Source of the DNA: Amycolatopsis sp. CA-128772
Lineage (GTDB): Bacteria; Actinomycetota; Actinomycetes; Mycobacteriales; Pseudonocardiaceae
NCBI RefSeq assembly: GCF_002904295.1
Contig: NZ_PPHG01000043.1
Coordinates: 1 to 38,700, forward strand
Length of the DNA stretch: 38,700 nucleotides
Direction of reading: 5' to 3'
A program made the position numbers and the translations under genes. The notes beneath the pieces are model-generated. The model saw nothing but the letters and a program-made list of their open reading frames with translations, ran no database searches and was not told the origin of the DNA. Of this stretch, positions 8,322-15,911 are shown one piece after another; within the stretch, counting starts at the first letter, position 1, and every line of letters starts with the position of its first letter.

Positions 8322-9268
8322 GCCGCTGGGGCCTCACGATCCCGCTGACCGGAGTGCCGCTGACGGCGCACCGCGAGCTGGTGGAACAGCTGCCGGACCT
8401 GGGTTACACGGACGCGTGGACGGCCGAGACGGCGGGCACGGACGCGTTCACGCCGCTGGTGCTGGCGTCGCAGTGGGCACCGCAGCTGCGCCTGGGCACG
8501 GCGATCGTCCCGGTGTACACGCGCGGCCCGGGCCTGCTGGCGATGCAGGCGGCGACGGTGGCGGAGCTGGCCCCGGGCCGGTTCGTCCTCGGCATCGGCG
8601 CCTCGTCCCCGGTGATCGTCTCCCAGTGGAACGCGGCTTCGTTCGACGAGCCCTTCGCCCGCTCCCGCGACACGCTGCGCTTCCTGCGTTCGGCGCTGAC
8701 GGGGGAGAAGGTCACCGAGAAGTACGAAACGTTCGCGGTGTCGAAGTTCCGCCTGGAGCGCCCGGCCGACCCGCCGCCGTCGATCATGCTGGCGGCGTTG
8801 CGCCCGGGCATGCTTCGCCTCGCGGCTCGTGAGGCGGACGGCGCGATCACCAACTGGCTGGCGGCCTCGGACGTGCCGCGCGTGCGCTCGGTGGTCGGTC
8901 CGGACGTCGAGCTGGCGGCCCGCATCTTCGTCTGCCCGACGGAGGACGCGGAGGCGGCGCGCGGCCTGGGGCGGATGCTGATCTCGAGCTACCTGACGGT
9001 GCCGGTGTACGCGGCGTTCCACGAGTGGCTGGGCCGCGGGGAGGCGCTGGCCCCGATGCACGAGGCATGGGCGGCCGGGGACCGGCAGAAGGCGAACCAG
9101 GTGATCCCGGACTCGGTGGTGGACGAACTGGTGATCCACGGCAGCGTGGAGTCGTGCCGGGAGCAGGTCCAGTCCTATGTGGACAACGGGCTGACGACGC
9201 CGGTCATCGCGCTGCTGCCGACGGGCGGGGATCCGTTCGAGCAGGTGCGCGGCCTGGCGCCGCGCTGA
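8318..9268 (+). CDS. LLM-class F420-dependent oxidoreductase
   Basis: 316 aa, typical for luciferase-like TIM-barrel enzymes using F420 (or FMN). The N-terminus WGLTIPLTGVPL, the LRLGTAIVPVYTRGP segment, LAPGRFVLGIGASSP and the later LAALRPGMLRLAAREADGA stretch are family signatures; the last of these covers the cofactor-phosphate region. The substrate is unknown. It is translationally coupled to the peptidase: its ATG at 8318 overlaps that stop (ATGA). The operon ends after it at a bidirectional hairpin. Confidence 0.88.
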   Translation: MSRWGLTIPLTGVPLTAHRELVEQLPDLGYTDAWTAETAGTDAFTPLVLASQWAPQLRLGTAIVPVYTRGPGLLAMQAATVAELAPGRFVLGIGASSPVIVSQWNAASFDEPFARSRDTLRFLRSALTGEKVTEKYETFAVSKFRLERPADPPPSIMLAALRPGMLRLAAREADGAITNWLAASDVPRVRSVVGPDVELAARIFVCPTEDAEAARGLGRMLISSYLTVPVYAAFHEWLGRGEALAPMHEAWAAGDRQKANQVIPDSVVDELVIHGSVESCREQVQSYVDNGLTTPVIALLPTGGDPFEQVRGLAPR

Positions 9269-9284
9269 CCGGGGACAGCGGCCC

Positions 9285-9315
9285 GCTCCGCCGGTGAAGT
9301 GCTCACCGGCGGAGC
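9285..9315. terminator. Bidirectional hairpin terminator between convergent genes
   Basis: GCTCCGCCGGTGA (9285-9297) and TCACCGGCGGAGC (9303-9315) are perfect 13-bp reverse complements with a 5-nt loop. It lies between the LLM oxidoreductase stop (9268) and the stop of the convergent membrane-protein gene (9322), and so probably serves both. Confidence 0.75.
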
Positions 9316-9321
9316 CTCGCG

Positions 9322-11811
9322 TCATTTGACTCCGGTGTTCGGCTTGTTCTGCGCCGTTTCCGGCGACGGTTGCTGATTCGCGGGCTTGGACTCGGCCTGT
9401 GGCCCGGCGATGATCGTGAACACGAGCGCGATGACCGCCGAAACCGGTGCCAGGGCCGCGGTGATCCGGGACGGCAGATTGCTCACTCCATACGCCGCCA
9501 TGCTCTGTCGCAAGGTCAGGTACCGCGCTGCGCCGAGTTCTCGGAAGGTGCGGATGTCCATAGCAAGTCCCAGCAAGAGCAGGATGATCGTGAACACGGC
9601 GGCGTCCACCAATCCGTCCAGATGACCGGTCCCGCCGGTGAGCTTCGACGCCAGGAACGCGCAGAGGGGACCGATGGCGTTTGCGACTGCCAGCGGCAGC
9701 ACCTTGACATATCCGCGTTTACCCGGCAGGTACTGCCAGTAAAGGCCGATCGCAGCCGCGGCCAATACCCAGCCCGCTGCCGTCCAAACGACGTCGTCGG
9801 TGTACTGCAGGATGAGCGAATCGGGCGCAGCAGCGCTGAAGTCCGCGCTCACGATCTTGCGGAAGAAGTAGACAGTCACGGCGACCGCGACTCCCGGCCA
9901 CCAAGAGAACCTGACCATGGTCTTCATGTTCTGGTAGGGGGTGCTGCCCGGGCCCAGCGCCAGGACGACGTCGACCGGCGTCACCTGCTTCGGCAACTTC
10001 GGGTGGCGGGGCGCAGCCGGTCCGGCGGTGTGCTTGAGCCATCGCGTCGCGTCGCGCCGAACGGCTGCGTCGCCTTGCTGGGCCGCGTAGTCGCGAATCC
10101 TGCCACCCGAGGGGAGAGCGAAATCGAGCACCGATGTCCCCGCCCGGCAGCACCGCCAATACACCAATGTTCCGAGCAACCAGAAAGGAAGGTCGAACCC
10201 GTAGATCGTGAGACTCCACATCACCGGGCCGGCCACGAAAAGTGCCACTGACAGGTACCTGAGGGTGGACTGGTCGGCATCTCCGTTGTGCTGGAGCACG
10301 GCCCGAGCCAAAACGTAGACGGCGACTGCCGGCAATGCGGCGAGTATCCACTGCCAAGCGCCCGGAAGGCCCCAAAGGGTGAAGCGGAAGACGCCTCGGA
10401 GGGTGCCGGTAGGACCGGGATCGTTGATCCACTGCTGGAGCGAGTCGTTGTGCCAGGTGGTGATCACCCGCTCGAGGACCAGCGCCCCGGTCACGACCGA
10501 CGTCAGCGGCCAGACCCACCAAGCGCGTCGCGGTCGTTTGCCGTTCGACCGCGTAAGAGAGCGAAGGGCGTGGACGATCCCTGCCACCGCGAAAAGGATC
10601 ACGACGAAGACCGTCGCGGTTTCACACAGCCGGAGGAAGAGCGCATAGTCCTCCCATCGGCCGGTGAAGGCGACGTTGTCCCCCAACACCCAGCCGAACG
10701 CCAAGGTGGCCAGAAGTACCGGCACCGCAGCGAACAGCGGCCTCCGCCGTACACCGGAACAGCGGGCGAACACCAAGACTGCCAGGCCGACGGCGATGTC
10801 GGCCGCCCAAGCGGCGGTCGACCAGTCCGGCACCCGGTCGCCCTGCGCGGCGAGGATGGCGCGAGTGATCTGGATACCGAGGCCGGCGAACTGGAGGATG
10901 AGCACCGCTACGGTGAGCCGTCGCGCGCGCCGGGCGAGTTTGCCACCGGCGTCGGGCAAGTGCCTGCGGATGCGCCGGATGAACAACAGGATCACGGCCG
11001 GGAACGCTGCTGCGCTCACCGCGTCGACACCCTGCACCATGAGGTCGCCCAGGGTCGAACCGTGCCAGACGTAGACCGTCGCGCGGACATCCGGAGTCAG
11101 CTCCGCGACGGCTAACTCCACCTTGTCGTCCGTCGGCGACGTCGTCCCGTAGAACCACGTCATCTCGCCCGGCTTGGCGTCGTGGGGCGGCCAGGGTTGC
11201 GGGACGGAAGAGGCCAGCCAGTGCGCAGGCGCCGCGATGGTGACGTTCCAGGAACTGGACCGGCTGAGCCCGCCACGGGAGACGACGGCGAGTCGCCACG
11301 GTTTGCCCCGTTCGATGTCCAGGTCGAGCATCCCGACGGCACCGTGGCCCGACTGCACCAGTTCCGTCCAGACGTGGTCGTGGATGACCACCTCCCCCTC
11401 CGAGACCGTGACCGCCGGCGGCTCACTGCGGTACAGCGGGAAGTCGGTCTGGTCCGCGCCGAGGAGGCAGCGGAGCGCCGACCGGTAGTCGCTGTGGTCG
11501 GGATCGCCGAGGAGGTCTTCCGCGCGGTTCCACATCCGCGGGGCGTGGATCACCACGTCGCTGCTGATCCGCGGGTAGTCGACGTTGTCCGCCTCGACCG
11601 CGGCCCGCACGGTTACGGTGGCGCGCGGGAATTCGTCGGGAGTGCAGTCCGGCGTGGATTCGGCTGCCTGCGCGGCCTCGTGCTGTTGCAGGCTCTCCAC
11701 TGTCACGACGACCGCAACTCCCACGGTGGCCACCGCCAGCGCAATGGCCCACCGGATCGCTGTGGTGCGAGCGCGTTTCGAGAGCCGCCTTCGCCGGGTG
11801 CGTTTTTCCAT
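9322..11811 (-). CDS. Large polytopic membrane protein of unknown function
   Basis: 829 aa from the ATG at 11811, whose product starts with an Arg/Lys-rich cytoplasmic end; GGGTGG lies just upstream. One helix (about 20-38) is followed by a soluble, probably extracytoplasmic region (about 40-260). Then come roughly 12-13 more helices: about 262-279, 298-322, 335-351, 359-376, 398-416, 431-450, 484-504, 519-552, 636-650, 674-692, 702-722, 736-752 and 785-802. A charged loop (about 555-630) lies in the middle, and the tail is Pro/Gln/Asn-rich. I do not recognise enzymatic motifs. From memory the layout resembles actinobacterial DUF6185-type proteins, but I cannot verify this. GC is visibly lower than in its neighbours (three 60-base lines counted by hand gave 57-68%), suggesting separate ancestry. 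It is a single-gene unit between convergent and codirectional neighbours. Confidence 0.8.
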   Translation of the reverse strand: MEKRTRRRRLSKRARTTAIRWAIALAVATVGVAVVVTVESLQQHEAAQAAESTPDCTPDEFPRATVTVRAAVEADNVDYPRISSDVVIHAPRMWNRAEDLLGDPDHSDYRSALRCLLGADQTDFPLYRSEPPAVTVSEGEVVIHDHVWTELVQSGHGAVGMLDLDIERGKPWRLAVVSRGGLSRSSSWNVTIAAPAHWLASSVPQPWPPHDAKPGEMTWFYGTTSPTDDKVELAVAELTPDVRATVYVWHGSTLGDLMVQGVDAVSAAAFPAVILLFIRRIRRHLPDAGGKLARRARRLTVAVLILQFAGLGIQITRAILAAQGDRVPDWSTAAWAADIAVGLAVLVFARCSGVRRRPLFAAVPVLLATLAFGWVLGDNVAFTGRWEDYALFLRLCETATVFVVILFAVAGIVHALRSLTRSNGKRPRRAWWVWPLTSVVTGALVLERVITTWHNDSLQQWINDPGPTGTLRGVFRFTLWGLPGAWQWILAALPAVAVYVLARAVLQHNGDADQSTLRYLSVALFVAGPVMWSLTIYGFDLPFWLLGTLVYWRCCRAGTSVLDFALPSGGRIRDYAAQQGDAAVRRDATRWLKHTAGPAAPRHPKLPKQVTPVDVVLALGPGSTPYQNMKTMVRFSWWPGVAVAVTVYFFRKIVSADFSAAAPDSLILQYTDDVVWTAAGWVLAAAAIGLYWQYLPGKRGYVKVLPLAVANAIGPLCAFLASKLTGGTGHLDGLVDAAVFTIILLLLGLAMDIRTFRELGAARYLTLRQSMAAYGVSNLPSRITAALAPVSAVIALVFTIIAGPQAESKPANQQPSPETAQNKPNTGVK

Positions 11812-11885
11812 GCCACCCAAGTCGCCACACCGTAGCGAGGTGTTAAAGGCGATAGCGGATCGTGACGGACACAGGGGCCGGACCG

Positions 11886-12260
11886 CTAACCGAAGACCGC
11901 GGTGGCCAGCGCGAGCCCGGCGGCGCCCGCGGCCAGGCCCGCCACCGCCGTCACCACCACGTTCAGCACCGCGTACAGCCGCGTCTTCTCCAGGAACAGC
12001 CGGACCGTCTCGTAGCCGAACGTCGAGAACGTCGTCAGGCCGCCGCAGAAGCCCACCGCCACCAGCGCGCGCACCGACGACGGCTCCGCGCCGTGCAGCA
12101 GCCAGCCGCTGAGGAACCCCAGGACGAACGAGCCCGCCACGTTGACCGTCAGCGTCCCGAACGGGAACGGCGAGTCGCGCCACTGCTGGACCCGGCGGTC
12201 GGTCAGGTAGCGCAGGACCGAGCCCGCCGCGCCGCCCAGGGCCACCAGGACCGGCGTCAC
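11886..12260 (-). CDS. crcB: Fluoride exporter CrcB/FluC, second copy
   Basis: 124 aa, four predicted helices, typical for Fluc. Signatures are GGAAGSVLRY near the N-terminus, GTLTVNVAGSFVLGFL (helix 2, with the conserved Asn) and GFCGGLTTFSTFGYE (helix 3 break with the Phe/Thr/Ser pore motif). Fluc channels are dual-topology dimers that passively export fluoride; gene pairs usually make heterodimers. Its GTG at 12260 overlaps the stop of the DUF190 gene (GTGA), so it is the last gene of the operon. Confidence 0.92.
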   Translation of the reverse strand: MTPVLVALGGAAGSVLRYLTDRRVQQWRDSPFPFGTLTVNVAGSFVLGFLSGWLLHGAEPSSVRALVAVGFCGGLTTFSTFGYETVRLFLEKTRLYAVLNVVVTAVAGLAAGAAGLALATAVFG

Positions 12261-12589
12261 TCCGGCCGCCCCACGTAGCGGACCACCTCGACCTGGTCGA
12301 GCGTCACCAGGCCCTCGCCGATCAGCTCGTCCAGTTGCGGCAGGAACGCCCGCAGCTTCGCCTCTTCGTCGATGATCACGATCACCACCGGCAGGTCCTC
12401 CGACAGTGACAGGATCCGCGTCGTGTGGATCAGCGACGACGCGCCGTAGCCCTCGACGCCGCGCAGGACCGAGGCGCCCGCGAGCCCGGCGTCGCGCGCC
12501 CGGCGGACGATCTCGTGGAAAAGGGGCTTGTGGTGCCAGTGGTCGTCTTCGCCGAGGTAGATCGTCAGGCGGGTGGCGGGTCCTTCCAT
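12257..12589 (-). CDS. DUF190 protein associated with fluoride channels
   Basis: 110 aa. The N-terminus TRLTIYLGEDDHWHHKPLFHEIV, a GASVLRGVEGYG segment and LPVVIVIIDEEAKL define DUF190, a small PII-like fold. DUF190 genes commonly accompany crcB; a ligand-sensing or channel-modulating role is plausible but not established to my knowledge. The ATG at 12589 shares its A with the preceding crcB stop (TGATG), and AAGGGG lies just upstream. It is translated between the two channel genes, which fits a stoichiometric partner. Confidence 0.88.
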   Translation of the reverse strand: MEGPATRLTIYLGEDDHWHHKPLFHEIVRRARDAGLAGASVLRGVEGYGASSLIHTTRILSLSEDLPVVIVIIDEEAKLRAFLPQLDELIGEGLVTLDQVEVVRYVGRPE

Positions 12590-12987
12590 CAACGTCCCCT
12601 TCGCACAGCTCGGGTTGCCGTGAGGCCGGCGGCGACCGCGGCCAGGCACAGCACCAGGGAGGCCAGGGCGTAGGCCAGGGAAGCCAGTATGCGCCCGGTC
12701 GTCGCGGCGTCGAGGGTGTCGGTCACGAACGTGGAGAACGTCGTGAAGCCGCCGAGGATGCCGACGCCCAGGAACGGCCGGAGCAGGTGGTGGGGGCGCG
12801 CGGTGGTGGTCAGGATGGCCATCAGCACGCCGATGAGCAGGCAGCCGAGGATGTTGGTGAGCAGCGTCGCGAGGGCGAACTCGCCGTGGGCGTGCGGGAT
12901 CGCCACGGACAGGCCGTACCGGGCGAGGCTGCCCAGCGCACCGCCGGCCGCGATCACCAGCAGGACGTCCCACCGGGTCGCGGGCAC
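12589..12987 (-). CDS. crcB: Fluoride exporter CrcB/FluC, first copy
   Basis: 132 aa, four helices. Signatures are AAGGALGSLARYGL, LATLLTNILGCLLIG and GILGGFTTFSTFVTD, aligning with the second copy at 11886-12260. The two copies are clearly diverged, as in obligate heterodimeric Fluc pairs. Start choice: an upstream GTG at 12996 lies directly on AGGAGG and would leave no spacing, whereas the GTG at 12987 has AGGAGG with an 8-nt gap. It is the first gene of the fluoride operon and is divergent from the siderophore operon. No fluoride riboswitch could be recognised upstream. Confidence 0.9.
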   Translation of the reverse strand: MPATRWDVLLVIAAGGALGSLARYGLSVAIPHAHGEFALATLLTNILGCLLIGVLMAILTTTARPHHLLRPFLGVGILGGFTTFSTFVTDTLDAATTGRILASLAYALASLVLCLAAVAAGLTATRAVRRGR

Positions 12988-13069
12988 GCCGATCACCTCC
13001 TGGCGGTGAACCTACTCCCGATGGCCGACGCGTCCCCGCCACCCGGTCGAGCATGCTGGACGGGAGGGG

Positions 13070-13099
13070 ATGACAGGCAGCCGTCGGTCGCCGTACTGT
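13070..13099 (+). promoter_or_regulatory. Predicted sigma-A-type promoter of the siderophore operon
   Basis: ATGACA (13070-13075, five of six to TTGACA) and TACTGT (13094-13099, matching T, A and final T of TATAAT) are 18 bp apart. Transcription would start near 13106, at the left edge of the iron box, so regulator binding would block initiation. Confidence 0.6.
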
Positions 13100-13107
13100 T
13101 GCTCAGC

Positions 13108-13126
13108 GTAGGCAAGGCAACCCTAA
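13108..13126. promoter_or_regulatory. Iron box (DmdR/IdeR-type operator)
   Basis: GTAGGCAAGGCAACCCTAA matches the 19-bp IdeR/DmdR consensus TTAGGTTAGSCTAACCTAA at 14 positions by hand alignment, including the outer TAGG and CCTAA blocks. It overlaps the predicted transcription start and ends in the Shine-Dalgarno AAGGAAGG (13125-13132) of the first siderophore gene. Iron-loaded DtxR-family repressors bind such sites, so the operon should be expressed under iron limitation. Confidence 0.75.
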
Positions 13127-13140
13127 GGAAGGCGGGGCAC

Positions 13141-14631
13141 ATGCGGGCAGACGGGCTGGCCGGTGGCGAGGGCGGCGCGGACCGGCTCGGCGAGCTGATC
13201 CCGGTGGCCCTCCGCGCCATGGCCGCGGGCGTCGCGGAACGCGGCGGCCCGGTCCCGGCCGGCGGCCCGGCCGCGGTGGCGGCGGCCCTGGTGGCGGAGC
13301 GTGGCGAGCTGGGCCAGGTGACGGCGGGCGCCGACGGCACCGGAAGGACCTCGCCGGCCGCCCTGCCGCGGACCGGCGTCGGGGCCGAAGCCGCTCTCGA
13401 ACACCTCAGCCGGCTGCTCGCCGCCGGCTCCGCCGATCCCGGTGATCCCGCCTGTGCCGCCCACCTCCACTGCCCGCCGCTCGCCGTCTCGGTCGCCGCC
13501 GATGTGGTCGCCAGCGCCCTCAACCCCTCCATGGACTCCTGGGACCAGGCTCCGGTCGCCAGTGAACTCGAACGCGAATTCACCGCCGGAATCGCCCGGT
13601 TGTGTTACCCCCGCGCGGGAAACCCCGATGCCGTCGTCACCACCGGGGGTACCGAGTCCAACCTGCTCGGCCTCCTCCTCGCCCGCGAACGCAACCCGCG
13701 CGCCCAGCCCGTCTGCGGCGCCAACGCCCACCACAGCGTCGCCCGCGCCGCTTGGCTGCTCGGCCTGCCCGCCCCGATCGTCGTTCCGTGCGCAGGCGAT
13801 CGCCTGGTGCCCGGCGCCCTCGCCGGCGTTCTCACGCCGGACTCCGTCGTCGTCGCCACCGCCGGGACCACCAACACCGGCACCCTCGACCCGCTGCCCG
13901 AAATCGCCGGGATCTGCCGCCGGCACGGAGCCCGGCTGCACGTCGACGCGGCCTACGGCGGCATGGCCCTCTGCAGCGAATCGCTCAAACCGCGGCTCGA
14001 CGGGCTCGACCTGGCCGACTCCGTCGCCCTCGACCTGCACAAGTTCGGCTGGCAGCCGGTCGCCGCCGGGCTTTTCGCCGCGCGGGAGGCCGCCGAGCTC
14101 GCGGCCCTCACCGTGCGCGCCGAGTACCTCAACGCCGACGACGACACCGAAGCCGGGCTGCCCGACCTGCTCGGCCGGTCGATCCGGACGTCGCGGCGGC
14201 CCGACGCCTTCCGGATGGCCGTCACCGTGCACGCGCTCGGCACCGACGGGCTCGGTGCGCTCGTGGAACGCTGCTGCGCCACCGCCACCGAGGTCGCCCG
14301 GCTCGTCGACGGCCACCCCGGCCTGCGGCTCTGGGGGGCGCCCGAACTGTCCACTGTGGTCCTCCGGCCGGTCGTCGCCGACGAGGCGGGCGGGGCGGCG
14401 GGTGACGAGCTCGTCGCGCGCGTCCGCCGCGCCCTGCTCGAAGCCGGCACCGCCGTCATCGGCCGGGCCGCGCTGCCGGCCGGGCCGGGCGGGGAGAACC
14501 GGTTGTGGCTCAAGCTGACCCTGCTGCACCCGCACACCACGGCCGAGGACTACCGCCCGCTGCTCGACCGGATCGCCGCCACCGCCGGCGCCGAACTGCC
14601 GGCCGGCCGGGAAAGCCCGGTCGCTTCGTGA
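13141..14631 (+). CDS. PLP-dependent diamine-forming decarboxylase (DesA-like)
   Basis: 496 aa, group II amino-acid decarboxylase fold. Motifs in order: TTGGTESNLLGLLLARER (PLP phosphate), NAHHSVARAAWLLG (His stacking on PLP), HVDAAYGGMAL (Asp to pyridine N) and DLHKFGWQP with the Schiff-base lysine K301. By family the substrate is lysine, ornithine or 2,4-diaminobutyrate; DesA makes cadaverine from lysine for desferrioxamine. The sequence alone does not settle which. The first about 75 residues are Ala/Gly-rich and variable. The ATG at 13141 has AAGGAAGG 8 nt upstream, fused to the iron box. First gene of a four-gene, translationally coupled operon; its stop overlaps the next GTG. Confidence 0.88.
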   Translation: MRADGLAGGEGGADRLGELIPVALRAMAAGVAERGGPVPAGGPAAVAAALVAERGELGQVTAGADGTGRTSPAALPRTGVGAEAALEHLSRLLAAGSADPGDPACAAHLHCPPLAVSVAADVVASALNPSMDSWDQAPVASELEREFTAGIARLCYPRAGNPDAVVTTGGTESNLLGLLLARERNPRAQPVCGANAHHSVARAAWLLGLPAPIVVPCAGDRLVPGALAGVLTPDSVVVATAGTTNTGTLDPLPEIAGICRRHGARLHVDAAYGGMALCSESLKPRLDGLDLADSVALDLHKFGWQPVAAGLFAAREAAELAALTVRAEYLNADDDTEAGLPDLLGRSIRTSRRPDAFRMAVTVHALGTDGLGALVERCCATATEVARLVDGHPGLRLWGAPELSTVVLRPVVADEAGGAAGDELVARVRRALLEAGTAVIGRAALPAGPGGENRLWLKLTLLHPHTTAEDYRPLLDRIAATAGAELPAGRESPVAS

Positions 14632-15911
14632 GGCGCCACCACCTCGCCGGCATCGGGATCGGACCCTTCAACCTCTCGCTCGCGGCCCTCGCCGCCCCGG
14701 TCGACGGCCTGGACGCCGTCTTCTTCGACGCGCGCCCGGAGTTCCGCTGGCACCCGGGCCTGCTGGTCGAAGGCGCGACGCTGCAGGTCCCGTTCCTCGC
14801 CGACCTCGTCACCCTGGTCGACCCGACGAGCCCGTTCTCCTTCCTCAGCTACCTGCGCGAGCGCGGGCGGCTGCTGCCGTTCTACTTCGCCGAGCGGTTC
14901 CACCTGCCGCGCGCCGAATACGACGACTACGGCCGCTGGGCCGCCGCCCGGCTGCCGTCGTGCCGGTTCGGCCACGAGGTCACCGGCGTCCGCTGGAACG
15001 ACGCCGAAGCGGCGTTCGAACTGACCGTCGCCGGCACCGAGCCGGTGCTCGCCGACGCCGTCGTGCTCGGCGTCGGCTCGGTGCCGTCGGTGCCGGAGCC
15101 GCTGCGTGAACTGGCCGCCGATCCGGACGTTTCCGTGCTGCATTCGGCGGACTACCTGACCCACCGGGACGCGCTGCTGGCCGCCGAAAGCGTCACGGTG
15201 GTCGGGTCCGGGCAGTCCGGGGCCGAGGTGGTCCTCGACCTGCTGCGGTCGCGCTCCACTGTGGACGGCCTGCGGTGGCTGGCGCGCACGCCGGCGTTCG
15301 CGCCGATGGAGTACTCGAAACTCGGGCTGGAGCAGTTCACCCCGGACTACACCGCGTACTTCCACGGCCTGCCGGAAACCGTCCGAGACCGGCTCCTTCC
15401 GGCGCAGTGGCAGCTGTACAAGGGGATCGACACCGAAACGATCGCCGCGATCCACGACGAGCTCTACCGCCGCAGCATCACCGGACCGCCCGGCGCGGTG
15501 CTGACCCCCGGCGTCGAGGTCGTCTCGGCGTCCACTGTGGATGGTGAGGTCGAACTCGGCGTCCGGCACGCGCAGCAGGGGCGCAACGGCACCGTGCGCA
15601 CCGCCGCCGTCGTCGCGGCCACCGGGTACGTGGAGACGCCGACCGGGCCGCTGCTGGCCGGGCTGGGCGAAGCCGTCCACCGCGACCAGCGGGGCCGGCT
15701 GGTCGTCGACGCCGGCTACCGCGTCGCGCTCGACGTGCCGGGGCCGTTGTTCGTGCAGAACGCCGAGCGGCACACCCACGGCCCCGGCGCCCCCGACCTC
15801 GGGCTCGGCGCCTGGCGGGCGGCCGTCATCCTCAACGCCGTGTGCGGCCGGGCCGTGCACGAACTGCCCGACCGCACCGCGTTCACCACGTTCGGCCTGG
15901 AGGAGAAGTGA
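14628..15911 (+). CDS. L-lysine/ornithine/diamine N-hydroxylase (SidA/IucD/DesB type)
   Basis: 427 aa, usual length for class B flavin N-hydroxylating monooxygenases. The FAD motif GIGIGPFNLSLAAL is at residues 7-20. The NADPH motif VVGSGQSGAEVVLDLL lies in the middle, and the ATGYVETP motif stands before the C-terminus. The enzyme hydroxylates a side-chain or terminal amine using NADPH, FAD and O2, giving the N-hydroxylamine from which hydroxamates are made. With a decarboxylase upstream the substrate is most likely a free diamine, as for DesB. The GTG at 14628 overlaps the decarboxylase stop (GTGA). Two copies of the TCCACTGTGGA palindrome are present (15255, 15531). Confidence 0.9.
   Translation: MRRHHLAGIGIGPFNLSLAALAAPVDGLDAVFFDARPEFRWHPGLLVEGATLQVPFLADLVTLVDPTSPFSFLSYLRERGRLLPFYFAERFHLPRAEYDDYGRWAAARLPSCRFGHEVTGVRWNDAEAAFELTVAGTEPVLADAVVLGVGSVPSVPEPLRELAADPDVSVLHSADYLTHRDALLAAESVTVVGSGQSGAEVVLDLLRSRSTVDGLRWLARTPAFAPMEYSKLGLEQFTPDYTAYFHGLPETVRDRLLPAQWQLYKGIDTETIAAIHDELYRRSITGPPGAVLTPGVEVVSASTVDGEVELGVRHAQQGRNGTVRTAAVVAATGYVETPTGPLLAGLGEAVHRDQRGRLVVDAGYRVALDVPGPLFVQNAERHTHGPGAPDLGLGAWRAAVILNAVCGRAVHELPDRTAFTTFGLEEK

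Noticed and set aside
11812..12183. 124-residue N-terminal extension of the large membrane protein
   Set aside because: It overlaps crcB in antisense, and its composition is Arg/Gly shadow. The ATG at 11811 is followed by a natural positive-inside N-terminus.
12988..13069. Fluoride riboswitch upstream of the crcB operon
   Set aside because: The minus-strand leader lacks the GGNGATGG and GCTGATG-type core elements of the crcB motif. A covariance-model search would be decisive.
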